A stretch of DNA of 64,000 nt from positions 4,340,001 through 4,404,000 of the forward strand of contig NZ_CP059399.1 of NCBI RefSeq assembly GCF_013744875.1, written 5' to 3'. Positions 34,547-43,600 of this stretch are shown one piece after another. Below the pieces are notes generated by a model. The model made no database searches and was not told the origin of the DNA. It saw nothing but the letters and a program-made list of their open reading frames with translations. The position numbers and the translations under genes were made by a program. How positions within the stretch are numbered: the first letter of the stretch is position 1; the number at the start of each line of letters is the position of its first letter. Source of the stretch: Nocardia huaxiensis. GTDB lineage: Bacteria; Actinomycetota; Actinomycetes; Mycobacteriales; Mycobacteriaceae.

Positions 34547-34586
34547 CGCCGCGTTCAATCTGACGCCGCGTTCGATCTGACGCCGC
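34536..34586. repeat. Three tandem copies of a 17-bp unit at the kinase stop codon
   Basis: GTTCGATCTGACGCCGC occurs at 34536, 34553 (one base different) and 34570. The TGA in the first copy is the kinase stop, so the following copies lie in the 3' untranslated region. Confidence 0.9.
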
Positions 34587-34703
34587 GCGGGCCGATTTCG
34601 CCGGGTTCAGGTCACAGATGAGCCGCGGTCGAACCGCGCTCCTGCCCTGCGCGTATGACATGCTGGCCGGTTCCCCTCGCCGGCCACTCTCTTTGGAGGA
34701 CAT

Positions 34704-35858
34704 ATGCGCCGCGGTGCCGCACTCTCGATGGCAGCCAAGACATTCGGAATCATGCTGGTTGCCGCGACGGCGGCCTTCGCGACGGCGGGAACGCCCGCCG
34801 CCGACGCTGATGAGCTCACCGGCCTGCTACAGGCGGATCTGGATGCCATTGTCACCGGGATGGATGTGCCGGGTGCGCAGCTCGTCCTGCGGGACGGCGA
34901 GCGAAATCGGCTGGTAGCCAGCGGGGTCGGCGATATCGCCACCGGCGCGGGGTTCCCCGACAATGCGCAGTTCCGGATCGCGAGCAATACCAAGACCTTT
35001 GTGGCCGTCGTGGTGCTGCAGCTGGTGGGTGAGGGGCGGGTCGAGCTGGACGCGCCCATCGAACGGTATCTGCCCGGCGTGGTGCGCGGGCCGGGCGGGG
35101 ACGGGAATGCGATCACGGTGCGGCAGCTGTTGCAGCACACCAGTGGGATTCCGGACTATCTGCCGATGCTCGAGCTGGAATCGGTGGCGGCATTGCGGCA
35201 GTGGAAGACCGCCGACGATCTGATCGCGCTGGGGCTGGGCGAGCAGGCGCAGTATCGGCCGGGCGAACGGGCGGTGTATTCGAATACCAACTATCTGCTG
35301 GCCGGGAAGCTGGTGGAGCAGGTGACGGGTGCGCCGGTGGGGGTGGAGGTGACGCGGCGGATTCTCATGCCGTTGCAGCTCGTGGACACCTATTGGCCGG
35401 TGTTCCCGGCGGAGAACACGATTCGCGGGCCGCACGCGCAGGCTTATCACGAATTCGGCGGCAACCGAGTCGATGTCACCGATATCGATCCCGGCTGGGG
35501 GCTGTCGGACGGGGCCATGGTGTCCACCAGTGCGGATCTGAGCCGGTTCTACGCGGCGCTGGTCTCGGGTGCGGTGCTGGGGCCCGATCAGCTGGCGGAG
35601 ATGCGGAAGACCGTGCCCAGCGGTGACTTCCGGCGGTCGGAGGAATTCGGGCTGGGGCTGTTCCACTGGGTGACCTCGTGTGGGGCCGACGCGTGGGGCC
35701 ACGGTGGGACCATGCACGGCAGTTTCGTCTACGGCGGTGCGACCACCGGCCGGTCGGTGACCGTGAGCATGAACCAGATTCCCGATATCTTCGGCGGCAC
35801 CCAGCAGCGCGTGGATATGCATCAGGTGGTGGACGACGCCCTGTGCGCTAACGGATGA
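34704..35858 (+). CDS. Secreted serine hydrolase, beta-lactamase / D-Ala-D-Ala carboxypeptidase fold
   Basis: 384 residues with a signal sequence (about 1-34, ending near ADADE). Class C beta-lactamase-like motifs are present: SxxK as SNTK near residue 93, YSN near 192, and HGG near 332 in place of KTG. LLQHTSGIPDY is typical of the PBP4*/esterase/DD-carboxypeptidase family. It probably trims peptidoglycan peptides or hydrolyses an ester outside the membrane. ATG follows GGAGG. Confidence 0.88.
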   Translation: MRRGAALSMAAKTFGIMLVAATAAFATAGTPAADADELTGLLQADLDAIVTGMDVPGAQLVLRDGERNRLVASGVGDIATGAGFPDNAQFRIASNTKTFVAVVVLQLVGEGRVELDAPIERYLPGVVRGPGGDGNAITVRQLLQHTSGIPDYLPMLELESVAALRQWKTADDLIALGLGEQAQYRPGERAVYSNTNYLLAGKLVEQVTGAPVGVEVTRRILMPLQLVDTYWPVFPAENTIRGPHAQAYHEFGGNRVDVTDIDPGWGLSDGAMVSTSADLSRFYAALVSGAVLGPDQLAEMRKTVPSGDFRRSEEFGLGLFHWVTSCGADAWGHGGTMHGSFVYGGATTGRSVTVSMNQIPDIFGGTQQRVDMHQVVDDALCANG

Positions 35859-35897
35859 TGTGTCGATCGGGTCGACGGCGTGGTGCAGGGGGAGTGG

Positions 35898-36695
35898 ATG
35901 GCAATTCTGTCGGTGTGTGTTCCGGTGCAGGACGCAGACGGTGGACTGGAACAAACGCTGCGCTCGATTCTGGAGCAGGACACCGAGGTCGAGGTGATCG
36001 TGCTGGACAATGCCGGCGGCGGGGATGCGGCGGCGGTCGTGACCTCCTGTGCGGACGCGCGGGTGCGGCTGGTGCGCAACGAGGTTCCGCTGCCGGTGGG
36101 GGAGAGCTGGAACAAGGCGGTGTCGCTGTCCACGAGGCGGCTGGTGAAGGTGGTCGACGCGGGGGAGATCCTGCTGCCGGGGGCGCTGGATCGGCAGATC
36201 ACCGTCATGGGCGACAATGGAATCGCGGTGTGCTGCGCGAAGTTCCAGTTGCTCGATGCATCGGGGCAGGTGCTGGCGAACGCGGTGGGGCTGCCGAATC
36301 TGCTGGGGCAGCGTGATATTCGATCACTGATGCGCACGATCGTGCGGCGCGGTCCGGCGGAATTCGGGCCGGTCGCGGCCACGGTGTTCCGGCGCGCGGA
36401 TTTCGATCGGGTGGGCGGGTTCCGCGGTGATCCGGACTATCCCGTGCACGTGGATCTGATCGCGCGGATGAGTGCCTTCGGATCGTTCTACGGTTTGCCG
36501 GAAACCCTTGCGGCATGGCGTGATCCGGGTGTCGGGTCGCTGGCCGAGGAGTGGCGGATGCAGCACCGGCTGAACGCCGAGCATCCGGGCGTGGTGGGCC
36601 GGGGCGCACGCCTGGCGGGCGATCTGCGGCTGGCACGGGCCGCCGCAGATCGCCTGCGCACGCGGATCAGATCTGCCAGAGCGGCCCGTAGGTGA
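35898..36695 (+). CDS. Glycosyltransferase family 2
   Basis: 265 residues from ATG 35898, which follows GGGGGAG; GTG 35880 is a weaker option. The GT2 fold shows LSVCVPVQDADGGLEQTLRS at the start, IVLDNAGGGD (metal/nucleotide region), VGESWNKAV and KVVDAGE in the DxD position (D-A-G). The degenerate DxD and a short length suggest a divergent member. It transfers an unknown sugar. Its last 29 bases overlap the convergent porin gene. Confidence 0.8.
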   Translation: MAILSVCVPVQDADGGLEQTLRSILEQDTEVEVIVLDNAGGGDAAAVVTSCADARVRLVRNEVPLPVGESWNKAVSLSTRRLVKVVDAGEILLPGALDRQITVMGDNGIAVCCAKFQLLDASGQVLANAVGLPNLLGQRDIRSLMRTIVRRGPAEFGPVAATVFRRADFDRVGGFRGDPDYPVHVDLIARMSAFGSFYGLPETLAAWRDPGVGSLAEEWRMQHRLNAEHPGVVGRGARLAGDLRLARAAADRLRTRIRSARAARR

Positions 36696-37293
36696 TGACG
36701 GTGTCACCGTTGCTGGTGACGATCTTCACCCAGGGACGGATCGAAACCTGGCCCAGCACACCGGTTACCGTGCCGTGGAAGCCCGACATCTGAATGAAAC
36801 CGTCCGTGCCGGAGATGTCGCCGCTGGCGGCCTCGATGGTCTCGATGCCGGGGCCGAAGCCCACCTCGACCTCGACGCCCGCGCGCGGAATCAGATCACC
36901 GATATTCACGCTGGGGTCGCCGTCGAGCTCCAGGCCGAGGCTGGGGGTCGACCATTGGAAGCGGAGCTTGCCGTTCAGGGTGGCGGGGAAGCCGACCTGG
37001 TAGCCGACGGTGATGGTGCCCGACCAGTCGTCGGCCTTGGGGCCGGAGACCTTGAAACAGGCTTTGCCATTGTGGAACCACTCGCGGGTCAACGGATTTC
37101 CGTCGAGCGGCGCGACGAACTGGAAGTTGGTGTCCATCTGGATGGCCTCGACCGTGCGGCCCTGCCGATCCACGATGGAGTTGGCGGAGTCGATGCCGGC
37201 CAGCGAGGAGCCGGTGTTCATGGCCAGGCCGATGGTGAGTGCGGCGGCGACGGCCATGGTGCGCGCGGCGGCGCGCTGAGTGGTGCGCTTCAT
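36667..37293 (-). CDS. MspA family porin
   Basis: 208 residues from ATG 37293. The signal peptide has a basic start (MKRTTQRAAAR) and hydrophobic core to about residue 31. The mature protein is beta-rich, with the MspA pattern VDRQGRTVEAIQMDT near 38-52 and the C-terminal KIVTSNGDTVITYGP. MspA porins form octameric pores through the mycolate outer membrane for hydrophilic solutes, so this supports a mycolic-acid envelope. ATG 37305 (MGSIMK) is an alternative start. Confidence 0.9.
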   Translation of the reverse strand: MKRTTQRAAARTMAVAAALTIGLAMNTGSSLAGIDSANSIVDRQGRTVEAIQMDTNFQFVAPLDGNPLTREWFHNGKACFKVSGPKADDWSGTITVGYQVGFPATLNGKLRFQWSTPSLGLELDGDPSVNIGDLIPRAGVEVEVGFGPGIETIEAASGDISGTDGFIQMSGFHGTVTGVLGQVSIRPWVKIVTSNGDTVITYGPLWQI

Positions 37294-37558
37294 GATTGAT
37301 CCCATTCCCTCATCAGGTGCAGCGTGCGCGTAAGAAGCACGCGCGCAATTGATTTCCCCAAGTGACATCGGGGCCCAGGGCATTGCTCGCCTTGCGGCCG
37401 GTGCGTTGCCCGTCTTCCCCCATGGTCGTGATCGACCTCACGCTGAGACTATCCCACCGGACCGACCGGTGTGTCAGTGCATTCGCATGATCGCCATCAC
37501 AAACCGTGCGTTCGTTGCCTGATACGCGACCGTGCGTGCCAAGCTATCCGGTTGCGCC

Positions 37559-38698
37559 TCACGGCGGTTCGGGAAGTTGTACCACCCACCTCCCGTCGAG
37601 TTCGGGCAGCCGCGACCTGACCTCCTGCAACAGGTCGGGCAGCGTGAGGAAGACTCGATCCGGATGCGCGGCAACGAGTTCCGCCGGATCGATGATCGGG
37701 ATGTCGGTGCCGGGCATGCGCCGGCCCTGCTTGGCCGGGGACGCGTCGGCGACCGCGGTGAGCAGGCCGCGGTGCGCGCCCGCCAGGTGCAGCAGCGCGA
37801 CCGCGCGCGAGGCCGCGCCGTAGGCGTAAACCCGGTGACCGGCAACGGCTTCCGACTCCAGCCAGGAGCGCAGCGCGTGCGCCTGTTCGTCGGCGGCGTG
37901 CTGCAGGTCCGGAAGTAGTTCCTCCACATCGGATTCCGCCGCGAGAATGCGCTGGACCGTTGCGTCGGGCGGGACGTCGCCGTGCACGGCGGCCACCAGA
38001 ATCGTTCCGCCGTAGAGGCCGAACTCCCAGGCGGTGACCACGCTCATGCCCGCATCGGCCAGCAGGCGGCGCAGGGATGCGAGGGTGTAGTAGGCGAAAT
38101 GACCGTGGCGCAGGGCATTCCATTGGCCGTGCGTGACTATGGCGTGCAGCGAATGGAATTGGAGCAGCAGCACGCCGTCGGGTGCGGTGGCGGCGGCGCG
38201 GACCGCGAAGGCCGCGCGTTGATCGGGCACGTGCATGATGCCGAAGCAGTCGATGACGACGTCTGCGGCGTCGGCGGTTTCGATGAATCCGCGCGCGGTG
38301 AGCAGGGGCAGCCAGCTGCCGCCGTGCGGGCTGCCGAATTCCCGGACGGTGCTGCCGTGCTTCTCGGGCTCGCTTGCCGCCGTGCTGCCGCCAGGCGGCC
38401 GAGATCCACGCAGCCACCCGGCGGCCGAGACGCGGGCCAGGGCGTCGGCGGCTTGATCTCGCAGGGCCTGCGGTTCGACCCCGCGTGGTTCGGCGGTGAC
38501 GGTGTCGTCCTCGGCCAGCTGGGCGAGACCGCAGGCGAGGCAGTAGTCCATGGCCAGGGGGTGCGCCGACTCGATCTCGGTTTCGGCGGCATCCAGAGCC
38601 GGAAAGTCGTCTGCCGCAGGCATTTTGCCGAGATCGAGGACCCGGGTCAGGGGCCCGGCTCCGCATCCGCGACACCCGCGCGCCGGTTCGCCGCTCAT
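37559..38698 (-). CDS. Sugar C-methyltransferase (TylC3/NovU type)
   Basis: 379 residues in three parts: an N-terminal zinc finger with CRGCGAGP and CLACGLAQL (Cys pairs near residues 9-12 and 53-56), a SAM-binding domain (about 85-260), and a C-terminal domain (about 280-375) with YAYGAASRAVALLHL. This architecture methylates a carbon of an NDP-4-keto sugar. The SAM motif is weak and the HH catalytic pair of the family is partly changed (FHSLHAIVTHGQW). The start is only 14 bases from the divergent RmlC-like gene. Confidence 0.83.
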   Translation of the reverse strand: MSGEPARGCRGCGAGPLTRVLDLGKMPAADDFPALDAAETEIESAHPLAMDYCLACGLAQLAEDDTVTAEPRGVEPQALRDQAADALARVSAAGWLRGSRPPGGSTAASEPEKHGSTVREFGSPHGGSWLPLLTARGFIETADAADVVIDCFGIMHVPDQRAAFAVRAAATAPDGVLLLQFHSLHAIVTHGQWNALRHGHFAYYTLASLRRLLADAGMSVVTAWEFGLYGGTILVAAVHGDVPPDATVQRILAAESDVEELLPDLQHAADEQAHALRSWLESEAVAGHRVYAYGAASRAVALLHLAGAHRGLLTAVADASPAKQGRRMPGTDIPIIDPAELVAAHPDRVFLTLPDLLQEVRSRLPELDGRWVVQLPEPP

Positions 38699-38712
38699 GG
38701 CACGATGTCCTG

Positions 38713-39300
38713 GTGCGTATCGAACCGACCGAGCTCGCCGACGTCCTGGTGCTGACGCCGCAACCTTTCCGCGACGGTCGCGGGTTCTTCACCCGGACCT
38801 TCGACGCCGCCGAGTTCGACGAATACCTGGGTGCGCCCGGGTATTCCGCGTCCTTCGTGCAGGATTCGCAGTCGCGGTCGTTCCGGGGCGTGGTGCGCGG
38901 GATGCACGGGCGCGCCGGGCGCGGGGAGGCGAAGCTGGTGCGGTGCGCGCACGGGGCCGTGCACGATGTGCTGGTGGATATCCGGCCGGATTCGCCGACG
39001 TTCGGCGTGCGGCAGGCATTCCTGTTGGACGACAGCGACTTCCGGCATCTGTACGTGCCGCCCGGATTTCTGCACGGGTTCCAGGCGCTGACCCCGGTGG
39101 CCGATGTGTGCTACCGCATCGACCGGCCGCACGACCCGGCCGAGGATCTCGGCGTGGCCTATGACGACGCGGATCTGGCCATCGCCTGGCCGCAGCCGGT
39201 GACCGTGGTCTCCGACCGCGACGCGGGCGCGGGCTCCTGGCATGCTCTGCTCGATCGACTGAGGCTGGATGTGCTCGGGCAAGTCAGGCCCCGATCCTGA
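38713..39300 (+). CDS. NDP-4-keto-sugar 3,5-epimerase (RmlC-like)
   Basis: 195 residues from GTG 38713. The cupin fold of dTDP-4-dehydrorhamnose 3,5-epimerase is clear: DGRGFFTRTFD, the catalytic His in FRGVVRGMH, KLVRCAHGAVHDVLVDIRPD, PPGFLHGFQAL and a Tyr in VCYRID. It epimerises carbons next to the keto group of an activated sugar. With a C-methyltransferase on the other side of a 14-bp gap, the substrate may be a branched deoxysugar. Little room exists for a ribosome site, so the mRNA may be leaderless. Overlaps the next gene tail-to-tail by 17 bp. Confidence 0.88.
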   Translation: MRIEPTELADVLVLTPQPFRDGRGFFTRTFDAAEFDEYLGAPGYSASFVQDSQSRSFRGVVRGMHGRAGRGEAKLVRCAHGAVHDVLVDIRPDSPTFGVRQAFLLDDSDFRHLYVPPGFLHGFQALTPVADVCYRIDRPHDPAEDLGVAYDDADLAIAWPQPVTVVSDRDAGAGSWHALLDRLRLDVLGQVRPRS

Positions 39301-40312
39301 CCCGGCGCAGGTCGTCGTCGAGGATGCCGGCTTGCTTGAGCGACTTCAGATGCGCGAGCCGGGTGAAGCGCGCGAAGAAGGCGTCGGCGGTCAGGCCGCG
39401 GGCCACGTATTCACGGTGCAGCTCGGCCGCGCCCTCGGGGATGCTCCACTGCGCTTCGAAGCCGAGTTCCTTTCGGGCGTAGGAGAAGTCGACGCGATAG
39501 GAGCGCGGGTCGGCGCCGCTCTCGCCGGTGATGACCAGGGTCGAGCCGGGGACGGCCTCGACCACCGACTGCGCGATCTCGGCGACGGTGAGATTGTTGG
39601 CCTCGGTGCCGACGTTGTAGGCCCGGCAGTGGATGGCTTCGATCGGGGCCTCCAGGCAGGTGGCGAAGGCGGCGGCGATGTCGCGCGCGTGCACCAGCGG
39701 CCGCCATGGCGTGCCGTCGGAGAGCACCCGCACCTCGCCGGTGAGCACCGCGTAGCCGACCAGATTGTTGAGCACGATATCGGCGCGCAGGCGCGGGGAG
39801 AAGCCGAAGGCGGTGGCATTGCGCAGGAATACGGGGGAGAAGCCGGAGTCGGCGATGGCCGCCACATCGTCCTCCACCTTCACCTTGCTCTCCGCGTACG
39901 GCGTGAGGGGACGCAGCGGGGCGTCCTCGGTGACCAGGCCCGCGCCGGCGGCGCCGTAGACCGAACAGGTGGAGGCGTAGAGGAAGCGGCGGACACCGGC
40001 TTGTTTGGCCAGCCGGGCCAGGCGCACCGACGCGTGATGGTTGATGTCGTAGGTGATCTGCGGGGCCAGTGCGCCGAGCGGATCGTTGGACAGCGCCGCC
40101 AGATGCACGACGGCGTCGAAGCCGGATAGCTGATCGGCGGTCACGTCGCGGAGATCCACGCTGAGGGTGGGCGGCGCCGCGGGGGCCTCCCCGAGGACGC
40201 ATTCGGCGAAATAGCCACTGTCCAAACCGGTTACATCATGTCCGGCGGCCTGCAGGACAGGGACCATGACGGTGCCCAGGTAGCCCTGATGGCCGGTGAC
40301 CAGGACGCGCAT
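39284..40312 (-). CDS. NAD-dependent epimerase/dehydratase (extended SDR)
   Basis: 342 residues. The Rossmann motif VTGHQGYLG is at residues 5-13, the catalytic region is ASTCSVYG with YAESKVKVE as YxxxK, and WRPLVHARDIAAA is typical of nucleotide-sugar epimerases/reductases. It probably reduces or epimerises the NDP-sugar made by the neighbouring enzymes. It is last in an operon: C-methyltransferase (43050), RfbF-like transferase, PIG-L, this gene. Confidence 0.87.
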   Translation of the reverse strand: MRVLVTGHQGYLGTVMVPVLQAAGHDVTGLDSGYFAECVLGEAPAAPPTLSVDLRDVTADQLSGFDAVVHLAALSNDPLGALAPQITYDINHHASVRLARLAKQAGVRRFLYASTCSVYGAAGAGLVTEDAPLRPLTPYAESKVKVEDDVAAIADSGFSPVFLRNATAFGFSPRLRADIVLNNLVGYAVLTGEVRVLSDGTPWRPLVHARDIAAAFATCLEAPIEAIHCRAYNVGTEANNLTVAEIAQSVVEAVPGSTLVITGESGADPRSYRVDFSYARKELGFEAQWSIPEGAAELHREYVARGLTADAFFARFTRLAHLKSLKQAGILDDDLRRVRIGA

Positions 40313-40354
40313 GGTTACAGCCTTCCCGTTGTGCTGGAGTCGTGCACGCGCATG

Positions 40355-41005
40355 TCATGCACCTCCGAAGGTGATGGTGGCCTTGTCGAGCAGGAAGCCC
40401 TCGGCGTGCTGGGCGCGGCACTGGACGCCGCGCAGCCGGGACAGGCCGAGGAAGGACTGTTCGTCGAACCAGTCCCGATCCCGTTGCGAGGGATAATGTT
40501 TCATCAGCAGCGCGGCCTTGAGTTCGGCGAAGCCCGCGGGCAGCGGATGGAAGATCGTGGGCTGCGGAGTGTCGTTCTCCCACTTGAGTATTTCGTACCC
40601 GAGCACGAGATGATCGCGAAATTCGGTGGGAGCCAATTCGGCCAGCAGCCGGTGATCCTGATGGGCGTCCTTGCGCTGCGGCGCGAAGACCACCTCGGCG
40701 CGACTGCCGCGGCGCAGGGCCGCCACGGCGTCCTTGACCCGCTCCCAGTGGGCGGGGGCGTAGCCGTCGGGGATGTCGAGGATGCGCAGATCGAGATCGG
40801 CTCCGGGACAAAAGGCTTCGAGGGCCGCCTGTTCCTCGAGCGCGCGGTCGGTGCCCGCACCGGAGAGCACGAGTGCGCGCACCCGGAGGCCGGGCACCGT
40901 GTGCGCCAGCGCCAGCAGGGTGCCGCCGAGGCCGATGGCCAGATCATCGCAATGCGCTGCCAGCAGGGCGATTTCACGGACGGAGCCGGTGTCGAGTCGG
41001 ATCAT
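40355..41005 (-). CDS. PIG-L / LmbE-like deacetylase
   Basis: 216 residues. Zinc-binding motifs of the PIG-L family are present: AHCDD at 17-21 (usually AHPDD) and KDAHQDH near 112. These enzymes remove N-acetyl groups from amino sugars or related molecules. It lies three bases after the RfbF-like gene, so it probably acts on a sugar of the same pathway, exposing an amine for later modification. Confidence 0.87.
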   Translation of the reverse strand: MIRLDTGSVREIALLAAHCDDLAIGLGGTLLALAHTVPGLRVRALVLSGAGTDRALEEQAALEAFCPGADLDLRILDIPDGYAPAHWERVKDAVAALRRGSRAEVVFAPQRKDAHQDHRLLAELAPTEFRDHLVLGYEILKWENDTPQPTIFHPLPAGFAELKAALLMKHYPSQRDRDWFDEQSFLGLSRLRGVQCRAQHAEGFLLDKATITFGGA

Positions 41006-41008
41006 GGC

Positions 41009-41818
41009 TCAGCCCCTGGAAACGGATGGGGCCCCGGCGACGCCGGGCTGCTCCCAGACCATCCACGGACGGTCGCCCTGCTGGTAACCGGCATCGAGTT
41101 CGGCGCGTTCCTTGAAGGTGTCGGCCGGTTTCCAGAAGCCGTGGTGCTGGTAGCCGAACAGGCGGCCCTGGGCGGCCAGCGCGCCGCAGGCGTCCTCCAC
41201 GAGGTCGCCATTGGGCGGCAGGTGGTCGAACACCTCCTGGGTGAGCACGAAGTAGCCGCCGTTCTCCCAGATGGGCAGGCGCGAGACCGGGGTGATGTTC
41301 TTGACCTCACCGGAGCCGTTCACATCCACGCAGTGGAACGACGACTGCGGCGGCACGATCATCATCGAGGCCGCCGCGCCCGAATCCTGGAACTTGGTGA
41401 TCATCTCGTCCAGGGGCGCGTCGGTGAGCACGTCGGCGTAGTTGGCCAGGAAGTAGCGTTCGCCGTCGAGGTGCGTGCGCACGCGGCGCAGGCGTTCGCC
41501 GATGGGCGATTCCGGGCCGGTGTCGACGAAGGTGATGGTCCAGTCGCTGATATCGGATTGCAGCAGCTCGACCTTGCCGCCGCGGATGACGAAGTCGTTG
41601 GAGACCGACTCCTGGTAGGTGAGGAAGAAGTTCTTGATGTGCGCGGCGCCGTAGCCCAGGCACAGGATGAAGTCCTTGTGACCGTAGTGCGCGTAGTAGC
41701 GCATGACATGCCAGATGAGCGGGCGCGGGCCGACCATCTGCATGGGCTTGGGGACCACGTCCTCGGTGCCGTTGCGCATCCGCATGCCGTAGCCGCCGCA
41801 GAACAGCACGACCTTCAT
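41009..41818 (-). CDS. rfbF: Sugar nucleotidyltransferase, glucose-1-phosphate cytidylyltransferase-like
   Basis: 269 residues from ATG 41818, overlapping the upstream methyltransferase stop by four bases; a far longer frame is antisense noise. The N-terminus has VLFCGGYGMRMR (nucleotide loop, variant of GGxGTRL) and KPMQMVGPRPLIWHVMRYYA. The stretch YGHKDFILCLGYGAAHIKNFF matches the RfbF type more than RmlA. It would make CDP-glucose or a similar activated sugar, the entry to CDP-dideoxy and branched sugars. NTP choice is inferred. Confidence 0.82.
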   Translation of the reverse strand: MKVVLFCGGYGMRMRNGTEDVVPKPMQMVGPRPLIWHVMRYYAHYGHKDFILCLGYGAAHIKNFFLTYQESVSNDFVIRGGKVELLQSDISDWTITFVDTGPESPIGERLRRVRTHLDGERYFLANYADVLTDAPLDEMITKFQDSGAAASMMIVPPQSSFHCVDVNGSGEVKNITPVSRLPIWENGGYFVLTQEVFDHLPPNGDLVEDACGALAAQGRLFGYQHHGFWKPADTFKERAELDAGYQQGDRPWMVWEQPGVAGAPSVSRG

Positions 41819-43050
41819 CGGAGTTCCTCTCGCTGAGCAGAGTGCAGGGTGGGGAGGGGGTAGACGATCTCGCCGCCCCACTCGGCGATGTGACGCAGTT
41901 GTGCAGTGATCTCGGCTTCGAGATTCCAGGGCAGGACCACCACCACGTCGGGGCGATCGGCGTCGATGCGTTCCGGGGCGTGGATGGGAATGCGGGTGCC
42001 GGGGGTGAATCTGCCGTGTTTGTACGGGTTTCGGTCGACCGTGTACTCGAGCAGATCGGTGCGGATGCCGCAGTAGTTGAGCAGGGTGTTGCCCTTGCCG
42101 GGCGCGCCGTAGCCGACCACGCGTTTGCCGGATGCCTTGGCGTCCAGGAGGTATCGGAGCAGATCCTGGCGGACCCGTTCGGTGCGCGGGCGCAGGTCGA
42201 GGTAGCCGGCGACCTCGTGCAGACCGGCCTCGGCCTCCAGGGCCAGCACCTCGGCGACGCGGGGGCCGGGTTCGGCGACCGCGTCGGGGCGGGCCCACAG
42301 CCGCAGCGAACCACCGTGTGTGGCAAGCAGTTCCACGTCGACGACGGTGAGCCCGGCGGTTGCCAGGGCGCGCTGGGCGGCCAGCACGGTGTAGTACTGG
42401 AAGTGCTCGTGGTAGATAGTGTCGAACTGGCCCAGCGTCACCAGGTTCAGCGCGTGGTGCACCTCGACCGACAGCCAGCCGTCCTCGGCCAGCAGGCCGC
42501 GCAGGGCCTTGGTGAAACCGAGCAGATCCGGGATGTGGGCGTAGACATTGTTGGCCACAACGAGATTCGCGGGGCCGTGCTCGGCGCGCACCCGGGCCGC
42601 GAGCTGCTCGTCGAGGAAGGCGGTGAGGGTGGGCACGCCCTTCTCCCGTGCGGCCGCGCCGACGTTCACCGAGGGTTCGATGCCCAGGCAGCCGATGCCG
42701 GCCGCGACCGCGTGCTGCAGGAGATAGCCGTCATTGCTGGCCACCTCGACCACGAAGGAGCCGTCGGTCAAGCCCGCGCGCTCGATCGCCTGCTCCACGA
42801 AGAGTTTCGCGTGCCGCACCCAGCTGTCGGAATACGAGGAGAAATAGGCGTATTCGGTGAAAGTCTCCTCCGGTGTGATGAGGGCCGGAATCTGTAACAG
42901 CAGGCAGTTCTCGCACAGCCGCAGATGTAAGGGGTAGGTGGGTTCGGGGAGGTCGAGCTCGTCGGCGGTGAGGAATTTCTCGCACGGCGGCGTCGCACCA
43001 AGATCGAGAACACTGACCAGACGGTCGGATTCACACAGACGGCAATACAC
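41815..43050 (-). CDS. Sugar C-methyltransferase (TylC3 type)
   Basis: 411 residues, with the full three-part family layout. The zinc-binding N-terminus has CRLCESDRL and CENCLLLQ (Cys pairs near 3-6 and 46-49). The SAM motif is VVEVASNDGYLL near 100-111, and catalytic residues are in FDTIYHEHFQYY near 209-220. The C-terminal domain carries VVGYGAPGKGNTLLNY. It C-methylates an NDP-keto sugar and, unlike the methyltransferase at 37559, keeps the H-E-H motif. First gene of a four-gene operon with a 4-bp overlap to rfbF. Confidence 0.9.
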   Translation of the reverse strand: MYCRLCESDRLVSVLDLGATPPCEKFLTADELDLPEPTYPLHLRLCENCLLLQIPALITPEETFTEYAYFSSYSDSWVRHAKLFVEQAIERAGLTDGSFVVEVASNDGYLLQHAVAAGIGCLGIEPSVNVGAAAREKGVPTLTAFLDEQLAARVRAEHGPANLVVANNVYAHIPDLLGFTKALRGLLAEDGWLSVEVHHALNLVTLGQFDTIYHEHFQYYTVLAAQRALATAGLTVVDVELLATHGGSLRLWARPDAVAEPGPRVAEVLALEAEAGLHEVAGYLDLRPRTERVRQDLLRYLLDAKASGKRVVGYGAPGKGNTLLNYCGIRTDLLEYTVDRNPYKHGRFTPGTRIPIHAPERIDADRPDVVVVLPWNLEAEITAQLRHIAEWGGEIVYPLPTLHSAQREELR

Positions 43051-43600
43051 GCAGACTCCCCACCTCTCACCGAGCCGGACCGGCTAGCGAAGCCGGTTGA
43101 CCTGAGGTCGGCCCGATCCGGCCTTACGTTACAACAGGATTGACGGCCGCCGCCCGCCTCTGTCCGTTATGTGACGGTGATTGGCGGCTGTAATTCTGCG
43201 GCCCGCAGAACCGGGCGTTCGGTTGGCAAACTCTCGAGTCATGCAAATCAAGGGTTACGCCGAGGTCAGCCCGGTTGTCGAGAGTTCGGCGAGCTGCGAA
43301 GTTGCGAATAGGGGAAAGAGGGGGAAACCAATGGGAAACCGGTCTCGATCCTTCCCGCTATTTTCGGGACACTATGGGGGGTCGCAGTTTTCGGAAACCG
43401 CAGTTCCGGAAACACCGTCCACCCGGGTGTGTAACATTCGGGCTCTGGCAGCCGAAAGTACCGGCGGCCCCCATCGGTTGGCCATGGCCGAAAAGCCGGT
43501 CATGCTCTAAAGCGCTGGGGAACCGGCATCAGCCCGATCCGAGGAACTGATCATCGGAGATCGGAACCGAGTTCTCCCGTGGGGGAGGTGCGTTCGTTTC
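43051..43600. other. 550-bp divergent intergenic region
   Basis: No credible gene. It separates the C-methyltransferase operon from the sugar transferase gene. Four GGAAAC words lie between 43320 and 43420, and an inverted AACCG-N6-CGGTT is at about 43207-43222. It probably contains promoters for both directions; none could be assigned with confidence. Confidence 0.5.

Noticed and set aside
43181..43510. A 109-residue forward open frame in the divergent spacer
   Set aside because: No ribosome site, no domain and atypical codon use; better read as regulatory DNA.
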